A stretch of DNA of 64,000 bases from Apiotrichum sp. Y4204. Lineage: Eukaryota > Basidiomycota > Tremellomycetes > Trichosporonales > Trichosporonaceae. Each line of letters begins with the position of its first letter. The stretch's first letter is position 1. The notes below the pieces were generated by a model, which was not told the origin of the DNA, did no database searches, and saw only the letters and a list, made by a program, of their open reading frames with translations. Positions 13,294 through 23,296 of the stretch are shown piece after piece. The translations under genes were made by a program, and so were the position numbers. Location of the stretch: the NCBI GenBank assembly GCA_025531455.1, contig JAMYHL010000057.1, forward strand, positions 124,001 through 188,000, in the 5' to 3' direction.

Positions 13294-13958
13294 CGTGAGC
13301 TGCGTTAGAAGTGTTAGTGTGCCAGCCGGGACTGCATGTGTTATATAGTATACAGCTTGTGTTCTGCTGCTTCGTTGCTTCGCATTGCATGCGAAGCTCA
13401 ACTAACTGTTAGCGAGGATGCACGAGTTCAACGGCGTAATGCGACACCTTGTGGCCGGGAGATGTCAGGTGACACTCATGGTGTTGGGTCAAGATGCCGG
13501 ATACCGACGGGGCCCTCGTGCATTGTGAGCGTGATGATCACATGAAACATGGGATACAAGGATGGAGCGTGCAGACCATATGAAGCACTCGTGATTCATG
13601 TTGGATTCTTTGTCGCCATGATATGCATCACAACCAGACACTTTGAGAAACGCGACATCACGATCCGATTTATCAACATCGTCGTGCTGCTCTCCGCCTC
13701 ACTTCCGGAAAGTGTTCATTGTCATTGCCATGGTGATGTTTGACATGGTACTTCCATGCTGACATCCGGACGTCGTCCTCGTGGTCATCATCATGATCAT
13801 AATCATGCTCATCGCAATCACATCAGAGCCCGAAATCCATGTGTTATCGTTGTTGTTATGGCCATTTTTGGCACTATTCTCTAATCTTCTGATACCGGTC
13901 GGCATCGACCCCATCTGTGCCTCCCCTCTACATCTACACTCCCACACACTCAATGCAC
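13294..13958. other. Intergenic between P450 and PEX11-like gene
   Basis: Contains the P450 promoter on the minus strand and an imperfect CAT/ATG trinucleotide tract around 13777-13818. It is somewhat AT-richer than the surroundings. No coding signature. Confidence 0.6.
13341..13347 (-). promoter_or_regulatory. Candidate TATA box of the P450 gene
   Basis: The minus strand reads TATATAA here, about 50 nt upstream of the P450 ATG at 13293. Position and sequence fit a TATA element with a short leader. No transcript start is available to confirm it. Confidence 0.4.
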
Positions 13959-15457
13959 TCAGCACGGCAACGGCGTCCAGCACCGCATACCCGTGAACGG
14001 GGCTGTTGTCGCGGGCTGCGCGCCGAGCATGCCCATTAACCGGAACCAGTTGATAAAGTTGCCGAGTCCCGCCGTGATGAGCGGCGAGGTCCACAGCGGC
14101 CCGATCGCCCACTGCGCCGAGAGAGGAAGCCAGCCGCTGCCATTAGTACTCCAGCCTGAAGGGGGTACGCACATGTTCTGGATCGCCCGGAGCTTCCATG
14201 TCCGCTTATCGGCCGCGAGCTTGGCGGTCACCTCGGGCGACACCTTTTCGCTCTCCGCGGCGGCGCGTGTACGCGCGTTGAGCGCAATCCTCTCCTCGAT
14301 GAGCTTGAACGAGGTGATAAAGTGCTGAGCCCTGTTCGTCAGTCCCCACGCCCCACAACCTTTCGTCCAACTCACATCCAGCACAGCTTTGAGTACTTGA
14401 AATACTTTGCCACCTCGGGGCCCGTGAGCTCGAGCACGCCCTTGCTCCCCAAGAACGCAATGTGCTCAAAGAGATAGTAACCGCCCATGAGGAACGCGTG
14501 GAATGTCGCAAAGACGCGCGGGTTGCGCGGGTCGAGATTCTTCAGGGTCGGGTGCAGAATCGCCCGCCAGAGCGCCACGAGCGGGCGCGGGTGCAGCGTG
14601 AGCAACGTGTTAAGGACGGGGAACAGGCCTGGGAGATGAGCATGAGCATGGGTATCTATCTAGTCTTTGCGAGTCCCATTCCACGTACCGTTGAAGCGCC
14701 AGACCATACGGGCCTCGAGAATGGCCAGGAACGCGCGGTTCACACCCCCCGCGGCGTCGATCAGGCGCTGGGGATGCAGCCGCAGCCGCTTGATCCCGGC
14801 GCGGATGAGCTGTCGCTCAGCACTCGCGGCCGCGAGGAACGCGGCACCTGCGAATGGCGCAAAGTTTTGTGCGCCGCACAGCGCGCAGTCGATTCCGCCG
14901 GGTGCAGTGAGAACGCGCGAGAGGCGCGAGATGAGGATTACTGCCTCGGTTGTGGCGCATTTCTTGCTCGGGGTGGGCTTCGACGTGCGGGGAGGGGATG
15001 TGGTGGAGGGAGTGGGCTTCGCTGTCGCAGTCACCTTTGAGGTTGCTGGTGACTCTGATTTCGCAGTGGCATCCGCCGTTGGCGCGTCCACCTTGGTGGC
15101 CTCAGAGTTCACACTCGCCTCCGAGACCGCAGTCGTATCCGAGGTTCCAGTTCCTTCCGAGGACGCCGTCAACGCGGTCTCGGTCGTTTCTGAGTCGGCC
15201 GTCGCCTCCAAGACCACGCTGGCATCCGGCGCAGGGGCCTTTGAGGCCACACTCGCATACGTCTCAGCCATCTCCGGGGTCGCTGTCCCATCTCGGGTCG
15301 TCGTCTCCTCCGAGATCGCCGTCGCGTCCGCAGGTGTCTCGTCCGCGATCGGGTTCGCGGCCGCCATGATCGCCGTCGTCACCTCGCTCGCCGCCGGCAG
15401 GGGAGGTACGGACATGGTCAGTGTGTGAGCAGAGAGCGTTTCCGTTAAAGTCGTCAT
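13959..15457 (-). CDS. PEX11-like peroxisomal membrane protein
   Basis: Three exons on the minus strand (15457-14689, 14628-14376, 14331-13959; introns of 60 and 44 nt) give 464 aa. Residues 1 to about 165 are a Thr/Ala/Ser/Glu low-complexity region with repeated Ser-Glu pairs. From about 170 the protein has the order of hydrophobic and amphipathic segments seen in fungal PEX11C-type proteins. These include an RLSRVL...GGID start, a long Ala-rich helix, an ARMVWRFNG segment, a segment around ATFHAFLMGGYYLFEHIAFL, and a C-terminal hydrophobic stretch with a PLWTSPLITAGLGNFINW core. PEX11 proteins shape and divide peroxisomes. The family call rests on topology and partial motif likeness, not on an invariant signature. 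The acidic Ala/Thr-rich N-terminal extension is unusual for the family. Alternative: an unrelated multi-pass membrane protein. Confidence 0.6.
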
Positions 15458-18400
15458 TGCTCGTGAATAAAGAAAAACCAGAAAAATGAAAGTGACTAGA
15501 GCTCAAGATCAGATGGGCTGGCGAGCTTGGAGCCAGGTGCATGGTACATACAGTACTGTACAAGCTGCATGCTCCATGCGGTAGCGCGGTGGGCAACTTT
15601 CGCAGGCAGTGCATCAAGTCAATCTCCGAGCGCCGAGTTCCGAGATGGGCTGCGACGTCGCGGTTCTTATCGACCTCGAATCACAGTCTGCGGAATTTGC
15701 CGATCGGGAAATTTCGCGGATTGGAGCCAGTGGTCCAAGCGCCAACGGGAGGACGCGGAGTGGTAAGACGCCAGTTCGTATAGTGAGCTGCGAGCTGTTA
15801 CTGTCTGTGGAGTGGGTGGGGCAGATGGGTCATGACACCCAGAGCATATCCCTTATGTCGCGTCCTATTAGGAGGCCTCGCAACTCCGAGATGGATAAGA
15901 AGACGATCTGTGAGACGAAATCCCGATCGGCGTCGGTCGTCCCCGACGGACGTGACCCCGCATCGGCGAGGACGATGGACGCCGCTGGCCGCTGGCCGCT
16001 AGCTGCTGCGCGTCGTGCGAAGCGATGCATGTGATGGGGCATCTTGTGGAGCACCATGGGCGGAGCGCGGAGCGGGGATTCCAGTATTTGGGCCCCAATG
16101 AAGAAGTACAGGGGACGGAGCGAGTCCAGAGTCCGCTTTACTGGTAGGGCTGCACGGCGACATCGAGTAGTTCGTTGCGCACTGTACTTTGTGCACTTGC
16201 GTATGTGCGTACTTGCATACTTGGACACTTGCGCACTTGAACATTTGCGCGCGATTTCGAGTCTGGGTTACAGCTCCGAGAATGAGAGTAGGCCCGTTGT
16301 GCGTGTGTCGACGTGATACAGAAGGAGAGTGAACAGAAGGCGGGAAGCAGACGATCAACCATACGCACACTAGACAGACAAATGCCAGAACAGCTACAAC
16401 AAGCTATCAAGTGACCAACCACGTCGAGCATCGCTATCGCAATCTTGGCACCAATCCCAGTTGTCCGTCCAGTTTGTGATCTTGGCAACACCGATATCGT
16501 GACTTGCGTGACGCGATATCTCGATATCTCATATCTCGGCACAAGTTGGCACTGGCACCCGGTATGGCTGACGTCTCACATGGATCGCACACGGGGATGC
16601 ATCAATCTTGATCTTGATCGGTGATCCAGATTCATGAGCGTGGCTCCTGTGGCTACTGTGGCTCCAGTGGCTACTGTGCACGGTGGCTCCAAGCGCGATG
16701 GGCTTGTCGCCACGATCGGGATCGTGGCTGTCAATGAGTCTGACACAGCGGCATGAACACGACCATGGCCACGCGGGGGGGACCGGGGGAGTGTCGAGTG
16801 TCTGGTCTGAGAGCCACCTGAGGACAACAGGACTCGAGAATTGTCGATTGAAACGTGTTGACTGGCCCGAGTCGCTTGATTGGTCACAGGTGAATGATCA
16901 CAACGGATCACGCAGAGTACGGTGTGAAACAGTTCACAGAGAACAATGAACAATAAACCACATTGTCACCCACTGTCTGCCTGGATGCCTCACTGTGCCC
17001 GCTGTGCTAGCTGTACTGCGTGGTGCATGGTGCATTGCGCCATGTGCAGCACATGGGACATGATACTCAGGCTAGACTCTAGACTCCGCACTGACACTGA
17101 CTACTGTGGTTCTATCTCGGAGAATATCAGCGTTACACGGGGCTCGGGATAAGACCTGCGCCGAGGGAGGCGTCCACTGGCCACTGGCCATTGGCCACTG
17201 ATCCACTGCTCCACTTTGATCCACTCTGTTGCGTGCCGGACCGTGCCGAGCGGTGCCGAACAGGGTTTGCGCCGGCTCCATGCAGCCATGTTCGGCTAGG
17301 TTATAGGTTGTTTCCAGGATTACCGGATACCAGCAGGCACTTCATTGTGCAAAGCGTGTAGTGTGTGGTGTGCAGCGTGGGACGACGCGTCGGGTTGTCC
17401 GCTCTAGCACTCTACCCGCTATGGCCGCTATGGCCGCTCTGGGATGGTGGTCAGCACGCGCCGGTCATCTTGGAAAATGTCATCGATGACAGCAGAGCTA
17501 GCAGAGTGCGACGCTGCGGATGACCACTTTTTATCACTTTATCAGTCTGATCGCGCGCGGTGTCTCAGCCGGGCGGTGAGTACGTGGGTGCTTTGCCACA
17601 CGAAATCAATTCTAGAGCCCGTCCCGTAAAATATTAATGCAGCTGGAAAAGAAAACTGCAGGTGACCGGCACAAGCAGCTGACAGGTAGACAGTGTGTCG
17701 GATAGATACCCGCTCGATACGATCTTTGGCACTGCGACGCGACAAGACAAAGACATGATGGCGCGTGATCACTGGGCCCAACTCTAAACTCTCGTCTCTC
17801 GTACTTTGTCCCTGTCTCCGCCCCTGTCTCCGGGCCCCGCTTCTTGTCTCTTGCCGCGTTGCCGCACGCTGCGCCCACACCGCCGGCCACATCTCGGATC
17901 TCGGGCCCCCAAGTCTGGTGGGTGGTCCGAGGCAGCATTGCCGCTTTGAGCGTCGAGTCCGATGACCGCCGGCCGCTGGTCTCGGCTTGGGCCATCGTCA
18001 CGTTGGCTTAATGGGGACCAAAAGGATGAACTGGTATATATACCAGACTATACAGACGAGTACCACCCGAACCCCGCGGATGAATGCGAACGGCCACTTT
18101 CGCAGTTCTTTACGTGGCCTGTCGGCGGCTCGGCGGACAGTGGCTGGGGACATGATGCTCTGGCTGTCCGCACGCTGCACCGTCATCTGGTGGCTCGATG
18201 TGGCTTTGGAGGCAGAGACGCCTTGCACCCGGACACATGGATGATGACTTTCCTTGCCCGCACTGCCCGCCTGCTTGCTTGTACATCATATCGCCTGAAC
18301 GCCGTTGCTCGCTCCCACATCGTGCATCAAGAGACTTACTGGGAAGAGACTGGGGCCATGGGTGGCGAAGCGGCCAGCGGAACAGGCCGCAATGCCACAG

Positions 18401-19439
18401 GCCAAGCGGCTGAGAGGATCGAGAGAGGTGGCTGTCGGATCCCCTTGGGGAAAAGCTCTGATGGCGGCGCCACACGCCTCAAAGAGTGCAGATGTCAGAA
18501 TACAAATGTGCACTCTCCTTTTCCAAAGGGGCCCGCAAAAATGCAAGCAAGGTTGCGTGCGTACGTGCAGTGTGCATGTGCACATGTGTATGTGCAGTAT
18601 TGTGCATGCATGTAGCCAATGTAGAGGGAAAACAGGACGAGATATGCAGTCCTCTTCTGTGTCCTATGTGATAATAAAGTTTGTCGGCTCTTATTGCTCT
18701 TGTCGGCTTGGTCGCTCTGCTCGCATCCGCCTGCATGGCCTGGACCGTTGTAGTGCTCCTCGTGCTCTCTCCCCCCCAACGGCCCTATGAGCCCTGTGTG
18801 CACACACTTGTCTGGTCTTGGTCTCTCTCTCGCACTCATTTCTCTCCCCCCCCTTATCCATTCTCCCTCCCCCATCTCATTCCCACACACGAATCCAACA
18901 ATCCTCGACCATCCATCATTCCATTCCCATCACCCGGCCATTCCATCCCACCACATCGCTATCTCTCTCTCACGCACATCACTCCCCCACCCGGTTAACG
19001 TTCCCGTTCGCCACCCGACCGCTCACTCCGCCACTGCGCTGCGGACCATTCCGCACGCCGCCGCCACCGCCTCCGCCTCACGCCCAGCGACCGACGCCGC
19101 CGTCAGCCGACATCAGCAACTCAGGTGATTGGGTGATCGCAGTGCAGGAAGCGCCCTCCGACGCCGGCGAGTGCGAACACAAGCACGGGCACGATTGAGC
19201 GCGAGCACAATCTGCTTCTTGATCAGGCTTGGCGAGGAATTGATCGAGGCGACGGCGGCCGCGAACACTCCGCATCTCCGTCCTTTGTCTTGGCTGCGTG
19301 GACCACTTTTTGTTGAATCCCGAATGGCAGGCGCAAATACTTAGTCTTGTTCCCACATCACCTCATCACGACCCACCTCCGTCCCATCTCATCACATTCC
19401 ATCTTTATCCCGTCTGTCCATCGTCCATCCCATCAGTCC
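15458..19439. other. Gene-free stretch with CT-rich distal part
   Basis: About 4 kb without a supported gene. It includes an imperfect repeat built on a CACTTGCGTA-like word around 16185-16250, a degenerate 12-bp repeat of a GTGGCTACT-like word around 16640-16680, and a C/T-rich tract from about 18760 to 19430. The latter probably serves as promoter or leader for the gene starting at 19440. Short open frames lack codon bias. Confidence 0.55.
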
Positions 19440-21614
19440 ATGGCCGGCCCGGCCACCCCCCTGCCGCTGCCGCAACCTCTGCTCACGCCGGCTGCCTCAC
19501 CGCGCAGCGACATTGTGCCCGTCCTCGCGCCTGGACTACGACTCGACTCTGACTCTTGTCCGTCTCACCACAATCCAGATGCACAGGCTACCCAGCAATC
19601 CGAGTCCCCACAACGCCCGACCAGCGCGAGCTCAAGCACCAGCGCCGGCACCCAGCACACCATGGGTGCACACCGCGCAGAACACCCACAACACCACTCT
19701 CCTTTAGTCAAGTCCCCGGCACCACTACTCACCCCCGAGCTGGAGCCTGAGGCGTGTGCGCGGTCCCAGAAGACAGGCGAGCATGATAGTGCGACTGGGA
19801 TTATGAGCTCGCCTCTTGCGACTGAGTCGGTCCCGACGCCGGCAACCAGCCCGACAGACTCCCGCGAAAAGGAACCCCATCATGCCCAACAGCGCACAAC
19901 CTCGCCTCGCGTTTCGCCGCTGAACGCCCCGCTCTTGCTGCGCCGCCGCTCCCGCCTCTCTTACGATGAGGGCCAGCTCGCACTGCAGAGCATTCCGTCG
20001 CCGCCGGGCATGAGCGAGTATCCTGTCCCCGCACCAGGCTTTCGCTTTGGCACGTGCGGGTGTGATGAGACCAACGAGGCACCGACTCAGGTATCAGAGA
20101 CCGCGCAGGCGGTGTCTTCGCAGGCGCAGTCGTCGCAGGCGCAGGCACACTCGGCACACTCAGTAGCACAGACGACTGTCGAGAACACGACCGACCCCAC
20201 TGGGGATGCGCCGCCCACCGCCGCCCACTGCAGACCTACGTTTTCCTCCTCGACCTCGTCCCCATTGCCGATTTCCGCATCCACCGGCTTCCCCTTTGGG
20301 GCGGTGAACCGCACTGCGACACCAACCGCCGAGCTCGGGCCATTCGAGTATCCCTCGCCGGAAAAATCCAATCTGAGTTCCAGTGCCGGCTCGGTACACT
20401 CGCCATTACAGTACGCGACGTCCGTATCGCAACCCCTCTCAAATGCGACCCAGCCACTGAGTCCGGTGAAGCCGATCACCAGCCCCTTGGGGATTACAGC
20501 GTCGCTCCCTCTGCGCAGCCTGTCGCTGGCGACAATGGACCGCGACAGCGCAGCTCCCCGCCTGGGCTCGTCACCCCGCCTTGGATCGTCGCCCCGTCTC
20601 GGCATGTCACCCCGTCTCGCCGATTGGCCCCCGCCGACCCAACCGTCGCCGGCAACAACACTAAAACCTCTCCACCGTCGCGGTTCCATTGCCTCTGGCC
20701 ACATTTCTCGGCTGTCTCGCGGGTTGCCAGGCCGACCGCGACACGCGTTGTCCTCGAGCTTCAGCGTCCCTTCATCGAGTTCCAACAGTCTTGGCATTGA
20801 TGAAGGGCGCAGGTCAAGTCCTACAGCTACTGTCGCGCCTCCCCCCACCGGCAGCGTCAAGCTTCCCCACCGCCCGCTTTCCTCCCCTCATCCGAGACAG
20901 TACCTCCCCCCACGTGTGCCAGCCTTTGGCGGTAACATTGCCTTTGCACACTCCGCTCTCCCCACGCCCATTCCTCCGTCTCTCCTCGCACGCCGTGGCA
21001 GTGTCCCGGCCAACCTCCGTCGCGGACTCACCTTCCACTCCGCGCCGTCCAAGTCCCCGGCTGCTGGACCGGGAACCCCAAGCAGCACCAGCAGTACGGG
21101 TAGTACTGGTAGTGCGGGATCCCCCTTGGCGACCGCCACAACTCCCAAGGCCTCGCCGACGCCTCTCGTCCTTGCCAGCCCTACGACCCGCGCGCTACCG
21201 CGGCGCACACCAAGCGGCTCCATGCGCCGCTGGATGAACAAGGACAAGGATTCGGAGCGCCCGGCCAAGAACCCGTCCCCCGACCTCGACCCCCCCGAAG
21301 TCATAGAGCCAAGTGGCGACGCGTCGGAACTGTCCGAATCCATTCCCGCGACGCCGTGGGACGACGGGCGCGGCGACGAGGTCGAGTTACTCAACGACGA
21401 CGCCGAGGACGGCTCCCCGCCGACCGCGTATTTCCCCCCTGTGCACCCATATTGCCACTCGGAGAACCACAGCGAGCATGGCGAGCATGCGGGCCACACG
21501 AGCGGAAAGGGACACGAAGCGCACTTTCCGGAGCAGGTCGCGGGCTTGGGTTTGAGGCGGCACGTGCTGTCCACTGTGCCAAGCCGGGCGGGGAGCGACG
21601 GCGGTGGCGAGTAA
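19440..21614 (+). CDS. Large disordered Ser/Pro-rich protein, function unknown
   Basis: Single-exon gene of 724 aa, started at the first in-frame ATG. I recognise no domain. It is Ser, Pro, Thr and Ala rich throughout, with many SP/TP sites that could be CMGC kinase targets. Visible elements: a basic patch LLLRRRSRLSYDEGQ followed by GFRFGTCGCDE; an in-frame tandem SSPRLG repeat around residues 372-394; two RRGS motifs at Ser416 and Ser521 that match the PKA consensus; a Ser/Gly/Thr-rich linker; and an acidic patch and a His/Glu-rich segment near the C-terminus. Sustained GC3 bias and absence of stops over 2.1 kb support real coding. A scaffold or regulatory substrate is plausible but is inference. 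Confidence 0.75.
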   Translation: MAGPATPLPLPQPLLTPAASPRSDIVPVLAPGLRLDSDSCPSHHNPDAQATQQSESPQRPTSASSSTSAGTQHTMGAHRAEHPQHHSPLVKSPAPLLTPELEPEACARSQKTGEHDSATGIMSSPLATESVPTPATSPTDSREKEPHHAQQRTTSPRVSPLNAPLLLRRRSRLSYDEGQLALQSIPSPPGMSEYPVPAPGFRFGTCGCDETNEAPTQVSETAQAVSSQAQSSQAQAHSAHSVAQTTVENTTDPTGDAPPTAAHCRPTFSSSTSSPLPISASTGFPFGAVNRTATPTAELGPFEYPSPEKSNLSSSAGSVHSPLQYATSVSQPLSNATQPLSPVKPITSPLGITASLPLRSLSLATMDRDSAAPRLGSSPRLGSSPRLGMSPRLADWPPPTQPSPATTLKPLHRRGSIASGHISRLSRGLPGRPRHALSSSFSVPSSSSNSLGIDEGRRSSPTATVAPPPTGSVKLPHRPLSSPHPRQYLPPRVPAFGGNIAFAHSALPTPIPPSLLARRGSVPANLRRGLTFHSAPSKSPAAGPGTPSSTSSTGSTGSAGSPLATATTPKASPTPLVLASPTTRALPRRTPSGSMRRWMNKDKDSERPAKNPSPDLDPPEVIEPSGDASELSESIPATPWDDGRGDEVELLNDDAEDGSPPTAYFPPVHPYCHSENHSEHGEHAGHTSGKGHEAHFPEQVAGLGLRRHVLSTVPSRAGSDGGGE

Positions 21615-22262
21615 GGGAGTGGCGAGTCGAGGAGATGATACAGGGCGAGGGTGGAGAAGAAGGGAGAGAGCGGAGCGAAGCCCGGACGGAACGGGAGGAG
21701 GTTTGCAAGCTCGGAGCGCATAGGACGCAAGAATCACGAATCACATCACAAAACACAGATCGCAAGTCATGGAAGCCAGGCGCACCCCTCACACGCACAA
21801 GCATCGCCAAAACACTACATATGTCTGTTCTCATTTTTCACGCTGCCATCTCTCATATTTTGGTATTTTGGGTATAATGTCACAACTATCTCGTCTAGTC
21901 CTCTAAGAGATCTTCATTGGGAATCAGATAATGGTTGAGGCGATGACTGACGCTGAATTCCGCGTGTTCAGAACTGACCTTACGGCGTTGCAGTAGGGGA
22001 TTCACATGATGCAGAAATGAGTGTACGGAGGATGAGGGAGAGAGTGTGAGGTGGTGTAGGCCTTCTCGGTAATGAATGTAAACTAGCTCGACTGTCGTTC
22101 AATCTTCACTTCGTAGTAACACCGCCCTTCGCCGCCAACGTCTCCCCAAGTGTGAGATACAGAAATGGAATGTGTATGGAGATCAAGCGAGAAAGGAGAG
22201 CACGGTGTAGGGTGAATACGTCGTAGGGAGAGTATCATCATTCTCGGGAATGAATGTAAATT
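21615..22262. other. Intergenic between convergent genes
   Basis: Shared 3' flank of the 724-aa protein (+) and the 300-aa protein (-). Lower GC than the coding sequence. A short near-duplicated phrase (a GAATGTAAA-containing word) occurs near 22070 and 22250. No gene seen. Confidence 0.55.
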
Positions 22263-23296
22263 TCAGCAACACCACCCGCCACCACCCACATCTCCCCTCG
22301 AGCGCGCAATCTCCGCATCGCGCCTCTCCTCGCGGCGCCTCTCCTCCTTGGCGCGCTCCTTTTCCGCCGCCGCGCGCGCCCGGTCCTCCATCTTCTTCAC
22401 TCGCGCCGCCTCGGCCGCCTCGGCTTTTGCCGCTTTCGCCCTCGCCGCCGCGGCAGCCTTGTCGGCTTTGACTTTTGCCGCCTCGGCCTCCTTTGCTGCC
22501 TTTGCCGCCGCCTTCTCCTTTTCGCTCTTGCGCTGCAGCCACCGCTGTCGGCGCGCGGCGCGCACCTCCTCGGCCTGCTTCCGCTGTTCCTCTTCCTGCG
22601 GTGAATTAGGATTATTCTGTTCTTGGATGTCCAAAGACCGTCAGTGGTCGGACAAAATCACTCACAATGTTGCGCTGCTCGAGCAGCGCGCCGAGGTCGT
22701 GTACAAGCATCAGGAGCGTCGGGCTGTTCTGGAGCAGCGCGCTCAGACGCCCGTCAATGACGAGATTGCGGTCAACCGCCTCGGCGGCGCGATAGATGTC
22801 CGTACGTATATCGGGCGTGTCGGGGCCCCAGACGACCTGGTGTTAGGATGAGAGCTAGTGGGTGGGGGGTGCCGGTTGGCGGGAAATGCAGCATGCAGAC
22901 CGAGGATCCGAGAACCACCGACCAGAAGGTCTGCTGCGCGTTCCGCGTCTGCTGCGCAGCGAAGCACACACAAATGTCACGCACCCGATAGAGAAGCTTC
23001 TTTGTCTCGAGGAGCTTGCGGAACTTGTCAACTGGCGGGGAGACCTTCTCCTCGGGAGGGTCTTCAAAGTCTGTCAGGTCGGTAGTGCCGGACATGGCTG
23101 TCGGCGGGGCCGGAGGACGGAGTGTGGCGGACGTGACGGGCGGACCGGGGTGCTTGGGATGTTTGGGCGCGTGTCCGTTGCCATTCGGATGGCCATTCGG
23201 ATGGAGATGACCTCGGTTGTGCTTCCCGCTGCCGGACGAGCTGCTGTGCGTGAGACGTGTCTCGTGGTACGAGTAGTCGATGTGCGGGTTGGTCAT
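22263..23296 (-). CDS. Unrecognised coiled-coil protein ending in Cys-Cys
   Basis: Three exons on the minus strand (23296-22919, 22836-22666, 22616-22263; introns of 82 and 49 nt) encode 300 aa. The first 75 residues are His/Pro/Gly-rich. A folded-looking central part follows (about 85-185), with a KFRKLLETKKLLYRVRDI helix, a TFWSVVWGPDTP junction and a LLQNSPTLLMLVHDLGALL helix. From about 190 there is a long Ala/Lys/Glu/Arg charged helix or coiled coil. The protein ends Gly-Gly-Gly-Gly-Trp-Cys-Cys. The first intron uses a weak GTGGTT donor, but both sides read in phase and the joined motif is sensible. I do not recognise the family. A dicysteine tail could be lipid-modified (Rab-like), yet no GTPase motifs are present. 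Confidence 0.72.

Noticed and set aside
19347..19439. Upstream extension of the 724-aa frame
   Set aside because: The extension begins at a TTG, not an ATG; the first ATG in frame is at 19440.
20087..21730. Two long minus-strand frames under the 724-aa gene
   Set aside because: Both overlap the better-supported plus-strand gene and read as Arg/Gly/Ser shadow sequence.
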